64,000 bases of DNA from an uncultured Prevotellaceae bacterium. Lineage in GTDB: Bacteria; Bacteroidota; Bacteroidia; Bacteroidales; Bacteroidaceae. Positions 45,101-52,574 of this stretch are shown here, in pieces. Each line of letters opens with the position of its first letter. The first letter of the stretch is position 1. Below the pieces are notes generated by a model. That model searched no databases and was not told the DNA's origin. It saw only the letters and a list, made by a program, of their open reading frames with translations. Both the position numbers and the translations under genes were made by a program. The stretch covers positions 1 through 64,000 of the forward strand of contig CALDLA010000099.1 of assembly GCA_937898415.1 (NCBI GenBank). The letters are read 5' to 3'.

Positions 45101-45429
45101 AGGGCTTTGAGGTGTACGCCACCGGCGGAACGGCCAAGTTCTTCAACGACAACGGTGTCAAGGCTACGCCCGTCAACTGGCCTGATGAGGAGGGTGAGAA
45201 CAACGTGATGGACATGATTGCCGCCCACAAGTTCGACCTCATCGTCAACGTGCCGAAGAACCACACGAAGCGCGAGCTGACCAACGGCTACCGCATCCGT
45301 CGTGGTGCTATCGACCACAACATTCCTCTGATGACCAACGTCCGCCTGGCCAAGGCCTTCATCGAAGCCTTCACCGCTATGAAGCAGGAAGACATCCAGA
45401 TCAAGCCCTGGCAGGAGTACAACAACTAA
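42169..45429 (+). CDS. carB: Carbamoyl-phosphate synthase large subunit
   Basis: CarB makes carbamoyl phosphate from bicarbonate, ammonia and two ATP, for arginine and pyrimidine synthesis. ATG 42169 gives 1,086 residues starting MKKQMKKVLVLGSGALKIG, close to the family's usual 1,073. The frame extends upstream through the promoter into ileS antisense and is not used there. Two homologous halves are visible: GSGALKIGQAGEFDYSGSQ and, in the second half, GSGAYRIGSSVEFDW. Each has an ATP-grasp domain with IMIRSAYALGGLGSG or VLVRPSYVLSGAAMNV. The C-terminal MGS-like allosteric domain includes VYATGGTAKFF. The small subunit gene carA is not in the window. The gene stands alone between its own promoter and a strong terminator. 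Confidence 0.97.
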   Translation: MKKQMKKVLVLGSGALKIGQAGEFDYSGSQALKALREEGISSVLVNPNIATIQTSEGIADKVYFQPVTPYFVTEIIKKERPDGILLAFGGQTALNCGTELYQSGVLKEYGVEVLGTSVEAIMNTEDRDLFVKKLAEVDLKVPVSHAVENMEDALKAAHEIGFPIMIRSAYALGGLGSGICPDEKAFVDLAESAFTFAPQILVEESLKGWKEIEFECIRDANDRCFTVASMENFDPLGIHTGESIVVAPTCSLTEEQVKMLQELTIKCVKHLGIVGECNIQFAFNAVTNDYRIIEINARLSRSSALASKATGYPLAFVAAKIALGYTLDQIGEMGTTSSAYVAPSLDYMICKIPRWDLTKFVGVSRQIGSSMKSVGEIMSIGRSFEEMMQKGLRMIGQGMHGFVGNDHTKFEDLDKELANPTDLRIFAIAQALEEGYTVERIEELTKIDVWFLERLKHIVDLKHQLQEYNKLEDIPDEFLLEVKRAGFSDFQIARFVLKSTATNMEKENLQVRQYRKERGIMPSVKRIPTVASEHPELTNYLYFTYTHTPAFGNPAGEQYKPKHDINYYNNEKSVVVLGSGAYRIGSSVEFDWCSVNAINTARKLGYKSIMINYNPETVSTDYDMCDRLYFDELSLERVLDVIDLESPKGVIVSVGGQIPNNLAMKLHRQGVPVLGTSPVNIDRAENRDKFSAMLDKLGIDQPAWRALTSFEDVKEFVNQVGYPVLVRPSYVLSGAAMNVCYDDEELHRFLNMATEVSKEFPVVISKFMTETKEIEFDAVADKGEVIEYAISEHVEYAGVHSGDATMVFPAQHIYYSTIRQIKNISRKIAKELNISGPFNIQFLAKNREVKVIECNLRASRSFPFVSKILKRNFIETATKIMLDAPYERPNKSEFDIDRIGVKASQFSFARLQNADPVLGVDMSSTGEVGCLGDSLNEALLNALIATGYRLPKKSVLISSGGAKGKVSLLEPAQELVKKGFEVYATGGTAKFFNDNGVKATPVNWPDEEGENNVMDMIAAHKFDLIVNVPKNHTKRELTNGYRIRRGAIDHNIPLMTNVRLAKAFIEAFTAMKQEDIQIKPWQEYNN

Positions 45430-45455
45430 GCATCAAGCATCAATCAAGCATCAAT

Positions 45456-45492
45456 ATGGAGGATAGCTATTTTGCAGCTATCCTCCATTTTT
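45456..45492 (+). terminator. Intrinsic terminator of carB
   Basis: Perfect 13-bp arms ATGGAGGATAGCT (45456-45468) and AGCTATCCTCCAT (45476-45488), a 7-base loop and a following T-run. Just before it (45430-45455) lies a short ATCAAGC-type direct repeat. Confidence 0.9.
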
Positions 45493-45523
45493 CATGACAA
45501 AATGAAACGATTCGATAGCAGCA

Positions 45524-45611
45524 TGACTGGAGTCATTAAATCATTTGACTCGAGTCAATTCATCGGTTGACTCGAGTCATTTCATCGATTGACTCGAGTC
45601 AATTTTTTGAG
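45524..45611. repeat. Four palindromes at exact 22-bp spacing (TGACTCGAGTCA)
   Basis: Palindromes begin at 45524, 45546, 45568 and 45590, each 22 bp after the last. Copies 2-4 are the perfect 12-mer TGACTCGAGTCA; copies 2 and 4 extend to TTGACTCGAGTCAA. Copy 1 is TGACTGGAGTCA, with intact arms and a changed centre. The intervening bases are also similar (CATCGGT, CATCGAT). The array lies between the converging carB and map genes. Confidence 0.92.
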
Positions 45612-45728
45612 GGTCTTGGCAATGTTGATTACTGACCTCATCTGAAATGTTGACAAAATCTTCAAAAAAAATCGTGGGACGACTCTCTTACCATTTCTGA
45701 ATAGAGGTGATTGAGAATCGGGAACCAC

Positions 45729-46604
45729 TTAGTAGGTCAGGACCTCGACGCCGTGGTCAGTCATTAGGAGGGTGTGCTCCCACTGAGCACTGGGTTTCTC
45801 GTCCTCGGTGATGACCTCCCAACCGTAGGGGTCGTCCTCGTCGATGAAGACTTTCCAGGTGCCCATGTTAATCATCGGCTCTATGGTGAAGACCATGCCG
45901 GGAACAAGGAGCATGCCCGTGCCGCGATGGCCGTAATGATCGACATCGGGCTCTTCGTGGAAGGCATTGCCGACTCCGTGACCTGCCAGGTCGCGGACAA
46001 TGCCATAGCCATATTTCTTACAGTGTTTCTCAATGGCATGGCCTATGTCGCCTACGAAGCCGAAAGGCTTGGCGGCCTCCATGCCTATCTCCAGGCACTC
46101 ACGGGCCACACGTACCAACTGTTCCTTCTCGGGCGTGGTCTTGCCGATAATGAACATACGCGAGGCATCGGCATAGTAGCCGTCGACAATGGTAGTGAAG
46201 TCCACGTTGATGATGTCACCCTCCTCCAGGATGTCCTCGGCCTTGGGGATACCGTGACAGACGACCTCGTTGATGCTCGTGCAGACGGACATGGGGAACG
46301 GCGGGGTATCCTCGTCGCCGCCGTAGTTGAGGCAGGCGGGTATGGCGTTGTGCTCCTCGCAATAGCGGCGGCATATCTGGTCAATCTCCAGCGTCGACAT
46401 ACCGGCACGGATGTTCTTGGCCACCTCGTCGAGCACTCCTGTGTTGACGACACCCGCACGACGGATGCCCTCAATCTGCTCAGGCGTCTTGATAAGGTCG
46501 CGGGTAGGCACCAGTTTGCCTTTCGATTCCCAGTACATCACCTGCTTGTCCAACTCGGTCGGCTCCTGCCCCGACAGGCAGTGCCATCTTCTCTTTTTTG
46601 CCAT
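45729..46604 (-). CDS. map: Methionine aminopeptidase, type I
   Basis: The enzyme removes the N-terminal methionine from new proteins. ATG 46604 gives 291 residues; a longer frame would start upstream of the promoter and is rejected. The metal-binding residues are in VDFTTIVDGYYADAS (two Asp), AGHGVGNAFHEEP (His), FTIEPM (Glu) and QWEHTLL (Glu). Residues 1-40 (MAKKRRWHCLSGQEPTELDK and following) are an extension missing from the short E. coli enzyme. It is divergent from rlmH, with overlapping promoters, and converges on carB. Confidence 0.95.
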   Translation of the reverse strand: MAKKRRWHCLSGQEPTELDKQVMYWESKGKLVPTRDLIKTPEQIEGIRRAGVVNTGVLDEVAKNIRAGMSTLEIDQICRRYCEEHNAIPACLNYGGDEDTPPFPMSVCTSINEVVCHGIPKAEDILEEGDIINVDFTTIVDGYYADASRMFIIGKTTPEKEQLVRVARECLEIGMEAAKPFGFVGDIGHAIEKHCKKYGYGIVRDLAGHGVGNAFHEEPDVDHYGHRGTGMLLVPGMVFTIEPMINMGTWKVFIDEDDPYGWEVITEDEKPSAQWEHTLLMTDHGVEVLTY

Positions 46605-46624
46605 TGTATTGTATAATTTGTGTG

Positions 46625-46664
46625 CAAAGGTACTGCTTTTTTTCGGAAATAATATGTACCTTTG
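46625..46664. promoter_or_regulatory. Compact divergent promoters for map and rlmH
   Basis: Two TACCTTTG -7 boxes face away from each other: 46625-46632 on the minus strand for map and 46657-46664 on the plus strand for rlmH, with only 24 bp between them. Each -33 region must lie within or beside the other promoter, and neither is a clear TTTG. The rlmH ATG (46676) is only 11 bp after its -7 box, so that transcript should have almost no leader. Confidence 0.65.
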
Positions 46665-46675
46665 CAAAAAAATTG

Positions 46676-47146
46676 ATGAAAACTCTTCTGATACTGGTCG
46701 GCAAGACCAACGACAAGCACTTTGCCGCAGGCATCTGTGACTATGTGGAACGCATCGGTCACTACATGCCTTTCGATATTGTGACCATTCCCGAGCTGAG
46801 GAATACGAAGAACCTGACCGAGGAACAGCAGAAGACGACTGAGGGCGAGCTGATACTGAAGCAACTGCAGCCGTCGGACACGGTAGTACTGCTTGACGAA
46901 CACGGTCGCGAACTGCGCAGCGTGGAGTTTGCCCACTGGATGGAGCAGAAAAGGAATACGGCCCGCCGACTGGTATTCGTCATCGGAGGGCCGTATGGAT
47001 TCTCGCCTGCCGTCTATGCTCGCGCCAACGAGCAAGTGTCGCTGTCAAAGATGACCTTCTCGCACCAGATGGTCAGGCTCGTCTTCACCGAACAGGTCTA
47101 TCGTGCGTGTACTATTATCAAAGGGGAGCCTTACCACCATGAATAA
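46676..47146 (+). CDS. rlmH: 23S rRNA (pseudouridine-1915-N3)-methyltransferase
   Basis: RlmH methylates pseudouridine 1915 in helix 69 of 23S rRNA on the 70S ribosome. The 156-residue SPOUT protein has the expected size. ATG 46676 begins MKTLLILVGKTND; the frame upstream crosses the promoter. Signatures are LLDEHGRELRSVEFAHW, the SAM-binding knot FVIGGPYGFSPAVYARA and the C-terminal SLSKMTFSHQMVRL and GEPYHHE. It is a single-gene unit facing the metallopeptidase gene, whose stop is 9 bp away. Confidence 0.96.
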   Translation: MKTLLILVGKTNDKHFAAGICDYVERIGHYMPFDIVTIPELRNTKNLTEEQQKTTEGELILKQLQPSDTVVLLDEHGRELRSVEFAHWMEQKRNTARRLVFVIGGPYGFSPAVYARANEQVSLSKMTFSHQMVRLVFTEQVYRACTIIKGEPYHHE

Positions 47147-47155
47147 TGCACGATT

Positions 47156-48028
47156 TTAGAGGTCGTTGTAGTTCTGTACGCTGAACGTCGTGGTGCGCAT
47201 GTCACCCGTCTCGTAGCCGCGCTTCAGCCAACGCTTGCGCTGGTCGCTGGTACCGTGGGTGAACGACTCGGGCGTAGCACGTCCCTGAGCCTTCTTCTGC
47301 AGCCAGTCGTCGCCGATGGCCTTCGCTAACTCAAGACCTTTCTCCAAGTCGCCGTACTCCATCGAGCCGAACATCTCGTTGTCGTAGTGTGCCCATACGC
47401 CGGCATAGTAATCGGCCAGCAACTCCAGACGGACACTGATCTGATTGCCACGCACCTTGTCAGTCTGACTCATGGCCTGATGAGCCTGGTCGAGTGTTCC
47501 TAAGAGGTACTCCACGTGGTGGCCTATCTCATGGGCAATGACGTAGGCGTAAGCAAAATCACCACCCTCGACGCCCAACTGGCGCTTCATCTGTGTGAAG
47601 AACGACAGGTCAACATACAACTTTTGGTCGCCCGAGCAATAGAAGGGACCGACGGCAGCCGTGGCCGAGCCACAGGCCGACTGCACCTGATTAGAGAACA
47701 GCACCAGTGTCGGTGACGTGTAGGTACGTCCCATCTGCTTGAACACCTCGGTCCATACATCCTCCGTACCGGCCAGAATCTGACTCGAGAGCTTTGCCAA
47801 CTGCTGCTCCTCCTCAGTAAAGTTCTGCTCATCGACGGTCTCTGTACGCTGCGACATCTGTTCCTGAACACCCTGTACAACAGCCTGCATGGGGTCGCCT
47901 CCGCTCATCCAAGCAAACAAGGCTGCTACTAAAATACCTGCGACACCGCCGATACCGGCTTTCGCACCACCGCTCAAACCGCGACGATCTTCCACGTTTG
48001 AGCTTTCTCTTCTTCCACTTAGTCTCAT
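47156..48028 (-). CDS. Neutral zinc metallopeptidase (YpfJ-like)
   Basis: The 290-residue protein belongs to the putative neutral zinc metallopeptidase family. An Arg-rich cytoplasmic start (MRLSGRRESSNVEDRR) is followed by a membrane segment (AGIGGVAGILVAALFAWM, 24-41) and an extracytoplasmic domain. The metal site is HEIGHH at 166-171, preceded by AYVIA; ELLADYYAGVWAH carries the likely third ligand. GPFYCSGDQKLYVDLSFF is a conserved signature. Substrate and role are unknown. Its own promoter lies at 48063-48094, so it may be separate from the esterase operon upstream. Confidence 0.9.
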   Translation of the reverse strand: MRLSGRRESSNVEDRRGLSGGAKAGIGGVAGILVAALFAWMSGGDPMQAVVQGVQEQMSQRTETVDEQNFTEEEQQLAKLSSQILAGTEDVWTEVFKQMGRTYTSPTLVLFSNQVQSACGSATAAVGPFYCSGDQKLYVDLSFFTQMKRQLGVEGGDFAYAYVIAHEIGHHVEYLLGTLDQAHQAMSQTDKVRGNQISVRLELLADYYAGVWAHYDNEMFGSMEYGDLEKGLELAKAIGDDWLQKKAQGRATPESFTHGTSDQRKRWLKRGYETGDMRTTTFSVQNYNDL

Positions 48029-48062
48029 GGTCTTATTATGTTTTAATTGAACAATCTGCTTG

Positions 48063-48094
48063 CAAAGATAAAACTATTTTTTCAATTCGCCAAG
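48063..48094 (-). promoter_or_regulatory. Promoter of the metallopeptidase gene
   Basis: On the minus strand TTGG (48091-48094), 20 bp, then TATCTTTG (48063-48070). The ATG lies about 35 bp downstream. Confidence 0.6.
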
Positions 48095-48113
48095 CCTTTG
48101 CCTATTTTTTACT

Positions 48114-49127
48114 TCACTCTTTCCACTCAGCCCCCTCTCTGAGGACAAATTGCAGGCGTGAACGTTTGGGGAGTCGGGGCTTGGTCCACTGTCCGCCAAG
48201 TATCTGGATGGTGACAGACTGGGACATGGCCAAAGCAGCGGCAACAGCCTGTTCCAAGTCCATGTAGTCGCCGCGTCCTAAGCGGTCGACGGTGATGTCG
48301 GCATCGCAACGGTAGCGTTTCAGGACGGGAATCTCCTCGCAGAGGGCATCAGCCAACAGGCGGGCCACCTGGTGGGCACCATAGACGTTGTAGTGGGTAT
48401 TGTCCTGCTTGCCGGCAGGCTCCGTAGGCTCCGTTCCCGGCAGGAACCACATGTGCAGCCGCTTCGAGGCCTCAGTACCCAGTCCCTGCTCCAAATCGTG
48501 GGTTATCCGGTTGGCATCAACGAAATGGACGTTCATCCGTTTCGCCACATCACGAGGAGCCACACGGTAGAGGCCATGGGTATCAATCAGACTGTCGCCC
48601 TCGACCATCTTCACGCCGTCCTTGAAGGTCGAGGTACGGAGTTTCTCGTCATCATCGTTCTCGGGTGCATTCACAAAGAAGTTACGGCGGACGACACAGT
48701 TCATCAGCACGGGAATGCCACCGTGTTCACGGGTCTCGCGAACAAACTTGGCCAAGTTATAGTCAAAGGTGGAACCGGGGTCGGTATGGCGGTCGGCCTT
48801 GGGCTTCTCGTCGTTATGTCCGAACTGAATGATGACATAGTCGCCGGGCTTCAGTTTTTCCAACACCTTGTCCCAGCGTCCCTCGTTGATGAAACTGAGC
48901 GACGAACGTCCGTTGACGGCATGATTATCAACAAGGATGTTGTCGTCGAAATAGCACTGCAGGGCCATCCCCCACCCTCGCTCCAACTTACCTTTGCTGA
49001 TATCCTTGTTGGCGGCGGTGGAGTCGCCGATGATGAAGATGGTTGTCTTCTTCTCGTCACTGGCAGCCACGAAGAGCACAAGCAATGCTGCTGCCACAGT
49101 CAACAGTTTAAGAGTATGTCGTAGCAT
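48114..49127 (-). CDS. SGNH-family acetylesterase (CE12-like) with truncated pectinesterase-like tail
   Basis: A 337-residue exported SGNH hydrolase resembling rhamnogalacturonan acetylesterases, which remove acetyl groups from pectin. The signal peptide is LKLLTVAAALLVLFVAAS. Block I is GDST (34-37, Ser nucleophile), block III is GHND (103-106), and block V is DNTHYN (242-247, catalytic Asp and His). Residues 276-337 (ADITVDRLGRGDYMDLEQAV, then VTIQILGG) look like only the first strands of a CE8 pectin methylesterase, whose full domain needs about 300 residues. The tail is therefore either a remnant of a two-enzyme fusion or a decayed domain. It is the last gene of the kinase-led operon, 8 bp after the GH43-like gene. 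Confidence 0.85.
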   Translation of the reverse strand: MLRHTLKLLTVAAALLVLFVAASDEKKTTIFIIGDSTAANKDISKGKLERGWGMALQCYFDDNILVDNHAVNGRSSLSFINEGRWDKVLEKLKPGDYVIIQFGHNDEKPKADRHTDPGSTFDYNLAKFVRETREHGGIPVLMNCVVRRNFFVNAPENDDDEKLRTSTFKDGVKMVEGDSLIDTHGLYRVAPRDVAKRMNVHFVDANRITHDLEQGLGTEASKRLHMWFLPGTEPTEPAGKQDNTHYNVYGAHQVARLLADALCEEIPVLKRYRCDADITVDRLGRGDYMDLEQAVAAALAMSQSVTIQILGGQWTKPRLPKRSRLQFVLREGAEWKE

Positions 49128-49135
49128 GGTCTGTT

Positions 49136-50191
49136 CTATTTCTGTGGTTTCACTAATTTCTTCAGCCGCTTGTACTCCCGCTTGGTGAGGCGCATGAAGG
49201 AGCCGTGCTGCGGAGCGGCAACTCCCTGAATGTCGACAGGGTTGCGGAAGTTGCGCAGGTGGGCGTCGGCCTCACAGATGCGGTAGTGCTTGGGACGGTC
49301 GCTATACTGTATGTAGGCCACGCGCCAGGTACTGTCACCGATGAGCTGGAAAGCGGAACTGCCCTCACACTTCTTCTTGCCCTCGAAGGATACGTAGTCG
49401 TCCTCGACGGGTTCGCCCCAACCGCTGGTCAGGTGACGCGAGGTGGCGGTATAGATGCCAGGTTTGCCACCCTCTTTCTTGATGAGCATGTGGTAAAGGC
49501 CGTCGGAGGGCAGGTAGTTGATATCGGCATCGATGGTGGCATAACCCCAGTCGAAGAGCAGACGGGGCTGTGTCAAGCGGGTGAACGAGCGGTCGGCATA
49601 ACTATAGTACATACGGTCGTACTGCTCTTCGGCGCGGTTCCACATGGAGTAGTAAATCATGTAGCCACCCCGGCTGCCGTCGGGCCACACGTAGTCGGCA
49701 TCCCAGAAGATCTGCGGCGCCCAGACGCGATTGATGGTCGACCAATCGCGGTAGACGCTGGGGGACTCAGGGGCACTGAAGATGGAAGTGCCACGACGAT
49801 AGTCGAAGGTGACGCTGGTCCAGTGGAGCAGGTCGTCGCTGCGCAGGAGGTCGATGCCGTAGTTGTCCCAGTCGTTCTGCTTGCCCAGGGCCTTGGTCAT
49901 TGCGTTGTTCATATCGGTGGTCACCATGAGGTAGCCCTTGCCGTCGGCAGCCCGACAGATATAGGCATCGCGCTGACCGCCCTCAATGCGGGCATGTTCC
50001 TTGGGGTCCATAACGGGCTCGCCGCCGAGGAGTTCCTCATAGTGATAGCCATCGCGGCTGATGGCGTAGGCCGTCCACTGTCCGCGGTCGCTCATGTGGC
50101 AATAGAGGTAGCCATAGTCCTTTGTCTTCGCCTCAGTCTGCAGGGCAAACAGCAAGGAGGCGATGACAGTAAGCAGTATCTTGTGTGTCAT
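49136..50191 (-). CDS. Glycoside hydrolase family 43-like protein, exported
   Basis: The 351-residue product has a signal peptide (ILLTVIASLLFALQTEA) and a five-bladed propeller pattern typical of GH43 and related families. Motifs are GGQRDAYICRAADGKGYL, DDLLHWTSV, NRVWAPQIFWDADYVW, YATIDADINYL and CEGSSAFQLIGD. The Glu of EGSS is a candidate general acid, and the Asp residues near RDAYI and DADI are candidates for base and pKa-modulating residues. GH43 enzymes release arabinose, xylose or galactose from plant cell-wall chains. Between two CE12-like esterases, a pectin side chain is the likely target; this is inferred from context. One base separates it from the next esterase gene. Confidence 0.8.
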   Translation of the reverse strand: MTHKILLTVIASLLFALQTEAKTKDYGYLYCHMSDRGQWTAYAISRDGYHYEELLGGEPVMDPKEHARIEGGQRDAYICRAADGKGYLMVTTDMNNAMTKALGKQNDWDNYGIDLLRSDDLLHWTSVTFDYRRGTSIFSAPESPSVYRDWSTINRVWAPQIFWDADYVWPDGSRGGYMIYYSMWNRAEEQYDRMYYSYADRSFTRLTQPRLLFDWGYATIDADINYLPSDGLYHMLIKKEGGKPGIYTATSRHLTSGWGEPVEDDYVSFEGKKKCEGSSAFQLIGDSTWRVAYIQYSDRPKHYRICEADAHLRNFRNPVDIQGVAAPQHGSFMRLTKREYKRLKKLVKPQK

Positions 50192-50192
50192 A

Positions 50193-51440
50193 TCAGTTTC
50201 CGTCGGGTTTGATGATTTCTACGTTTCGTGCCGGTGCCCACTTGAAGGTGCGCCAGTCGTCAGGCTGCGCGGGGTCAAAGTCCTGCCACTCAGGGCGCAG
50301 GAACTTGGCAAGCGGCAGGTTCAGCTGCTTCATACCCATGACCACGCACTTGGCCACCTCGTAGGCTCCGTAGGGATTGAAGTGGGTATTGTCGGCCAGT
50401 TCCTTTTCCTGACCAGGAAAGCTGTTGGCAGGATAGTGAACCAGTGCGTGCTTGGAGTCCTCGAAGCCCAGTGTCTCGAAGAAGGTCCTGGTCATCGCAT
50501 TCAGGTCGATGACGGGCACCTTCTCACGCTCGGCCACACTCCACATGGCGGCGGGGAACTCACCGTGGGTGTTGAGGATGGTCTTCTTGTCGCCGTCGAA
50601 TGCACGGCGCTGGGTGGGTGTGCAGAACACGATGTCGGCACCCTTGGCACGTACCTGGTCGACGAAAATCTTCAGGTTATAGACGTAGTGGTACCATGCA
50701 CCGTCGCCCGGCCGTTTCTCCTTCTCGTCGTTATGGCCGAACTCTGCTATCAGCAGGTCACCCGGCTTCAGCGTGGTCAGAATCTTGTCCAAGCGTCCAC
50801 CGCCGATGAAGGTACGGGCCGTCAGTCCGCTCTCAGCATGATTGGAGACGGCCACCTCGGGGCCGAACCAGCGGGTAATCATCTGTCCCCACGAGGCCCA
50901 AGGCTCGTTGTTCTGGTCGACAACCGTGGAATTGCCGCAGAGATAGATGGTAGGCACCTGGTCGTCGCGCTCGATGTGAACGGACTTGACGGCAGGGGCA
51001 TCACCATTGAACTCCAACGTCAGCTTGTCGTCCCAAGCCAAGTAGCCGCGCTCACGGTCCTTGATACGTACAAGAGTCTTGTCGTCGATACGCGGCGAAC
51101 GCTTGTTGACCTGGAACTCGAAGGTCAGGAACTGTCCCTTCTTCGTGGCCACGTTGTGGACCATAAGGCGACGGCCTTCGGCACGGACGGTCGTCTCAGC
51201 AGCCCGTTTCTTGGAGCCGATGACCAGGCGGACACGGTAGTTGCCGTCGTCGACCTTCACCGAGAAGTAGAACGGTTCAGCGGGTTTCTTCACATCAGGA
51301 GCAGGTAGCAGGTCGTAGCCATAGCCCGTCGCGTCGGAGTACACCGGTAACGGTGTCTTGGCATCAAAGCTGAAGTCCTGGGCAGTAGCTGCCATCGGCA
51401 TCAGCAGTGCCGTCATTAGTAGTAGTTTGTTTGTCTTCAT
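50193..51440 (-). CDS. Rhamnogalacturonan acetylesterase-like SGNH hydrolase (CE12)
   Basis: The 415-residue exported enzyme has a signal peptide (LLLMTALLMPMAATA) and an N-terminal beta-sandwich (about 25-160) with FYFSVKVDDGNYRVRLVIG, which I recall from Bacteroidetes two-domain CE12 proteins. The catalytic SGNH domain follows. Block I is GNST (169-172), where Asn replaces the usual Asp before Ser; block III is GHND (235-238); and block V is DNTHFN (350-355). It probably deacetylates rhamnogalacturonan in the periplasm or on the surface. It is the first of three consecutive pectin-related genes and follows the AAA-CYTH gene by 5 bp. Confidence 0.88.
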   Translation of the reverse strand: MKTNKLLLMTALLMPMAATAQDFSFDAKTPLPVYSDATGYGYDLLPAPDVKKPAEPFYFSVKVDDGNYRVRLVIGSKKRAAETTVRAEGRRLMVHNVATKKGQFLTFEFQVNKRSPRIDDKTLVRIKDRERGYLAWDDKLTLEFNGDAPAVKSVHIERDDQVPTIYLCGNSTVVDQNNEPWASWGQMITRWFGPEVAVSNHAESGLTARTFIGGGRLDKILTTLKPGDLLIAEFGHNDEKEKRPGDGAWYHYVYNLKIFVDQVRAKGADIVFCTPTQRRAFDGDKKTILNTHGEFPAAMWSVAEREKVPVIDLNAMTRTFFETLGFEDSKHALVHYPANSFPGQEKELADNTHFNPYGAYEVAKCVVMGMKQLNLPLAKFLRPEWQDFDPAQPDDWRTFKWAPARNVEIIKPDGN

Positions 51441-51445
51441 TGTAG

Positions 51446-52567
51446 TTATTTGCGTAATGCAAGATTATAGTTATAGTATTCCTTGTTGCCGGTAATTTCC
51501 TCCTTGACGTGGATAAAGGGCGGGAAGTTGACATCCTCGGCATCAGCTATACCTTTCGTCTCAAGGATGACAAGTCCCTCAAGCGGGCCATGGTAGGTGT
51601 CGAGCTCAAAGTACTGTCCTTTCCAGATGAAACTCTGCCGCCACTTCCTGATAGACTGCCGATAAGGATCTGACTGCTGCAGCATAGACTCATACAAAGA
51701 ATTCTCTACCTGTCGCTCGGTCTCAATCTGTTCTCCTGGCGCCGTACGCTTCTTCGTGTTATGGACGTTGACCACCTTACCACTGCTCCACGAACGGCGG
51801 CGCAGCCGAATCTCTGTGCCTGGCTCGCTGACAAGATAGGTCTGCAGGATGTCGCTGTCAATCGTCTCGGGCAGCTGACCCGTCACCTCAACGATATACT
51901 TGCGTTCCTCCGTCACACGCTGGGGAAGACCAAGCACATACGAGATTTCCCGAATCACGCGCTGCATCTTGCGCTCGAAGTCGTCATGATTGTTGATGAC
52001 GCGCAGATGCGAATGGCCCGTCCAGGCCTTGATGACCTTCTTGTCCAGTTCGCGAGCCAGACGTAGCCCTTCTTCATCGGCCTTCTCGTAACGGGTCGAG
52101 TTGGTTGCTGTCGTATAGAACTGCTCGGCACCATCGGCGGCTGACACGAGATGCAGCACTGCATCATAACGCTCGCGCAACTGGTTGTTGTTAACACCGG
52201 CATCAGAGGTAATACCCGCCCACTCCTCTGGCTTCATGTAGGCAGAGATGTCCATCGTGCCGCGATCACAGACAATGAGTACCGGCTCCGTGCAGACTTC
52301 GGCCATCCGCATGAAATGATCCTCAAGCGACAACTGCGTCTCGAGGATGGCCCGCTCACCCTCATAATAGAGCTGGCGATTGGGGGTCAGATAGTTCCAG
52401 CCACCAAGACTGTAGAGTGTAGGGACTTCGGGAACGGTAAACACCTTAAAGCCCAAACTATTGAAATGATCAATAATACGCACCAGTGCGGTGGTCTTAC
52501 CTGCACAGGGACCACCCGTCAAAACAATGCGTTTTATATTGCCATCAGTTTTCAAGCTATTTAACAT
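51446..52567 (-). CDS. AAA-type ATPase fused to CYTH-like domain
   Basis: The 373-residue protein has a P-loop GGPCAGKTT (18-26) and VLIVCDRGTMD as its Walker B-like strand. These place its N-terminal half in the AAA_28 group of ATP/GTP-binding proteins. From about residue 215 the C-terminal half reads ERKYIVEV, EIRLRRRSW, and FELDTYHGPLEGLVILETKG, the alternating charged strands of a CYTH (triphosphate tunnel) domain. CYTH domains bind triphosphates or polyphosphate. No signal peptide is seen, so it is cytosolic. The biological substrate is unknown. It lies between the antiporter and the pectin genes, 7 bp after nhaD. Confidence 0.85.
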   Translation of the reverse strand: MLNSLKTDGNIKRIVLTGGPCAGKTTALVRIIDHFNSLGFKVFTVPEVPTLYSLGGWNYLTPNRQLYYEGERAILETQLSLEDHFMRMAEVCTEPVLIVCDRGTMDISAYMKPEEWAGITSDAGVNNNQLRERYDAVLHLVSAADGAEQFYTTATNSTRYEKADEEGLRLARELDKKVIKAWTGHSHLRVINNHDDFERKMQRVIREISYVLGLPQRVTEERKYIVEVTGQLPETIDSDILQTYLVSEPGTEIRLRRRSWSSGKVVNVHNTKKRTAPGEQIETERQVENSLYESMLQQSDPYRQSIRKWRQSFIWKGQYFELDTYHGPLEGLVILETKGIADAEDVNFPPFIHVKEEITGNKEYYNYNLALRK

Positions 52568-52574
52568 TGATGTA

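Noticed and set aside
45524..45611. CRISPR array
   Set aside because: The units are 22 bp with only about 10 bp between palindromes, and the intervening bases are alike rather than unique spacers; no cas genes are nearby.
46605..46667. Upstream extension of map by 21 codons
   Set aside because: It crosses the map promoter and lies beyond the expected transcription start.
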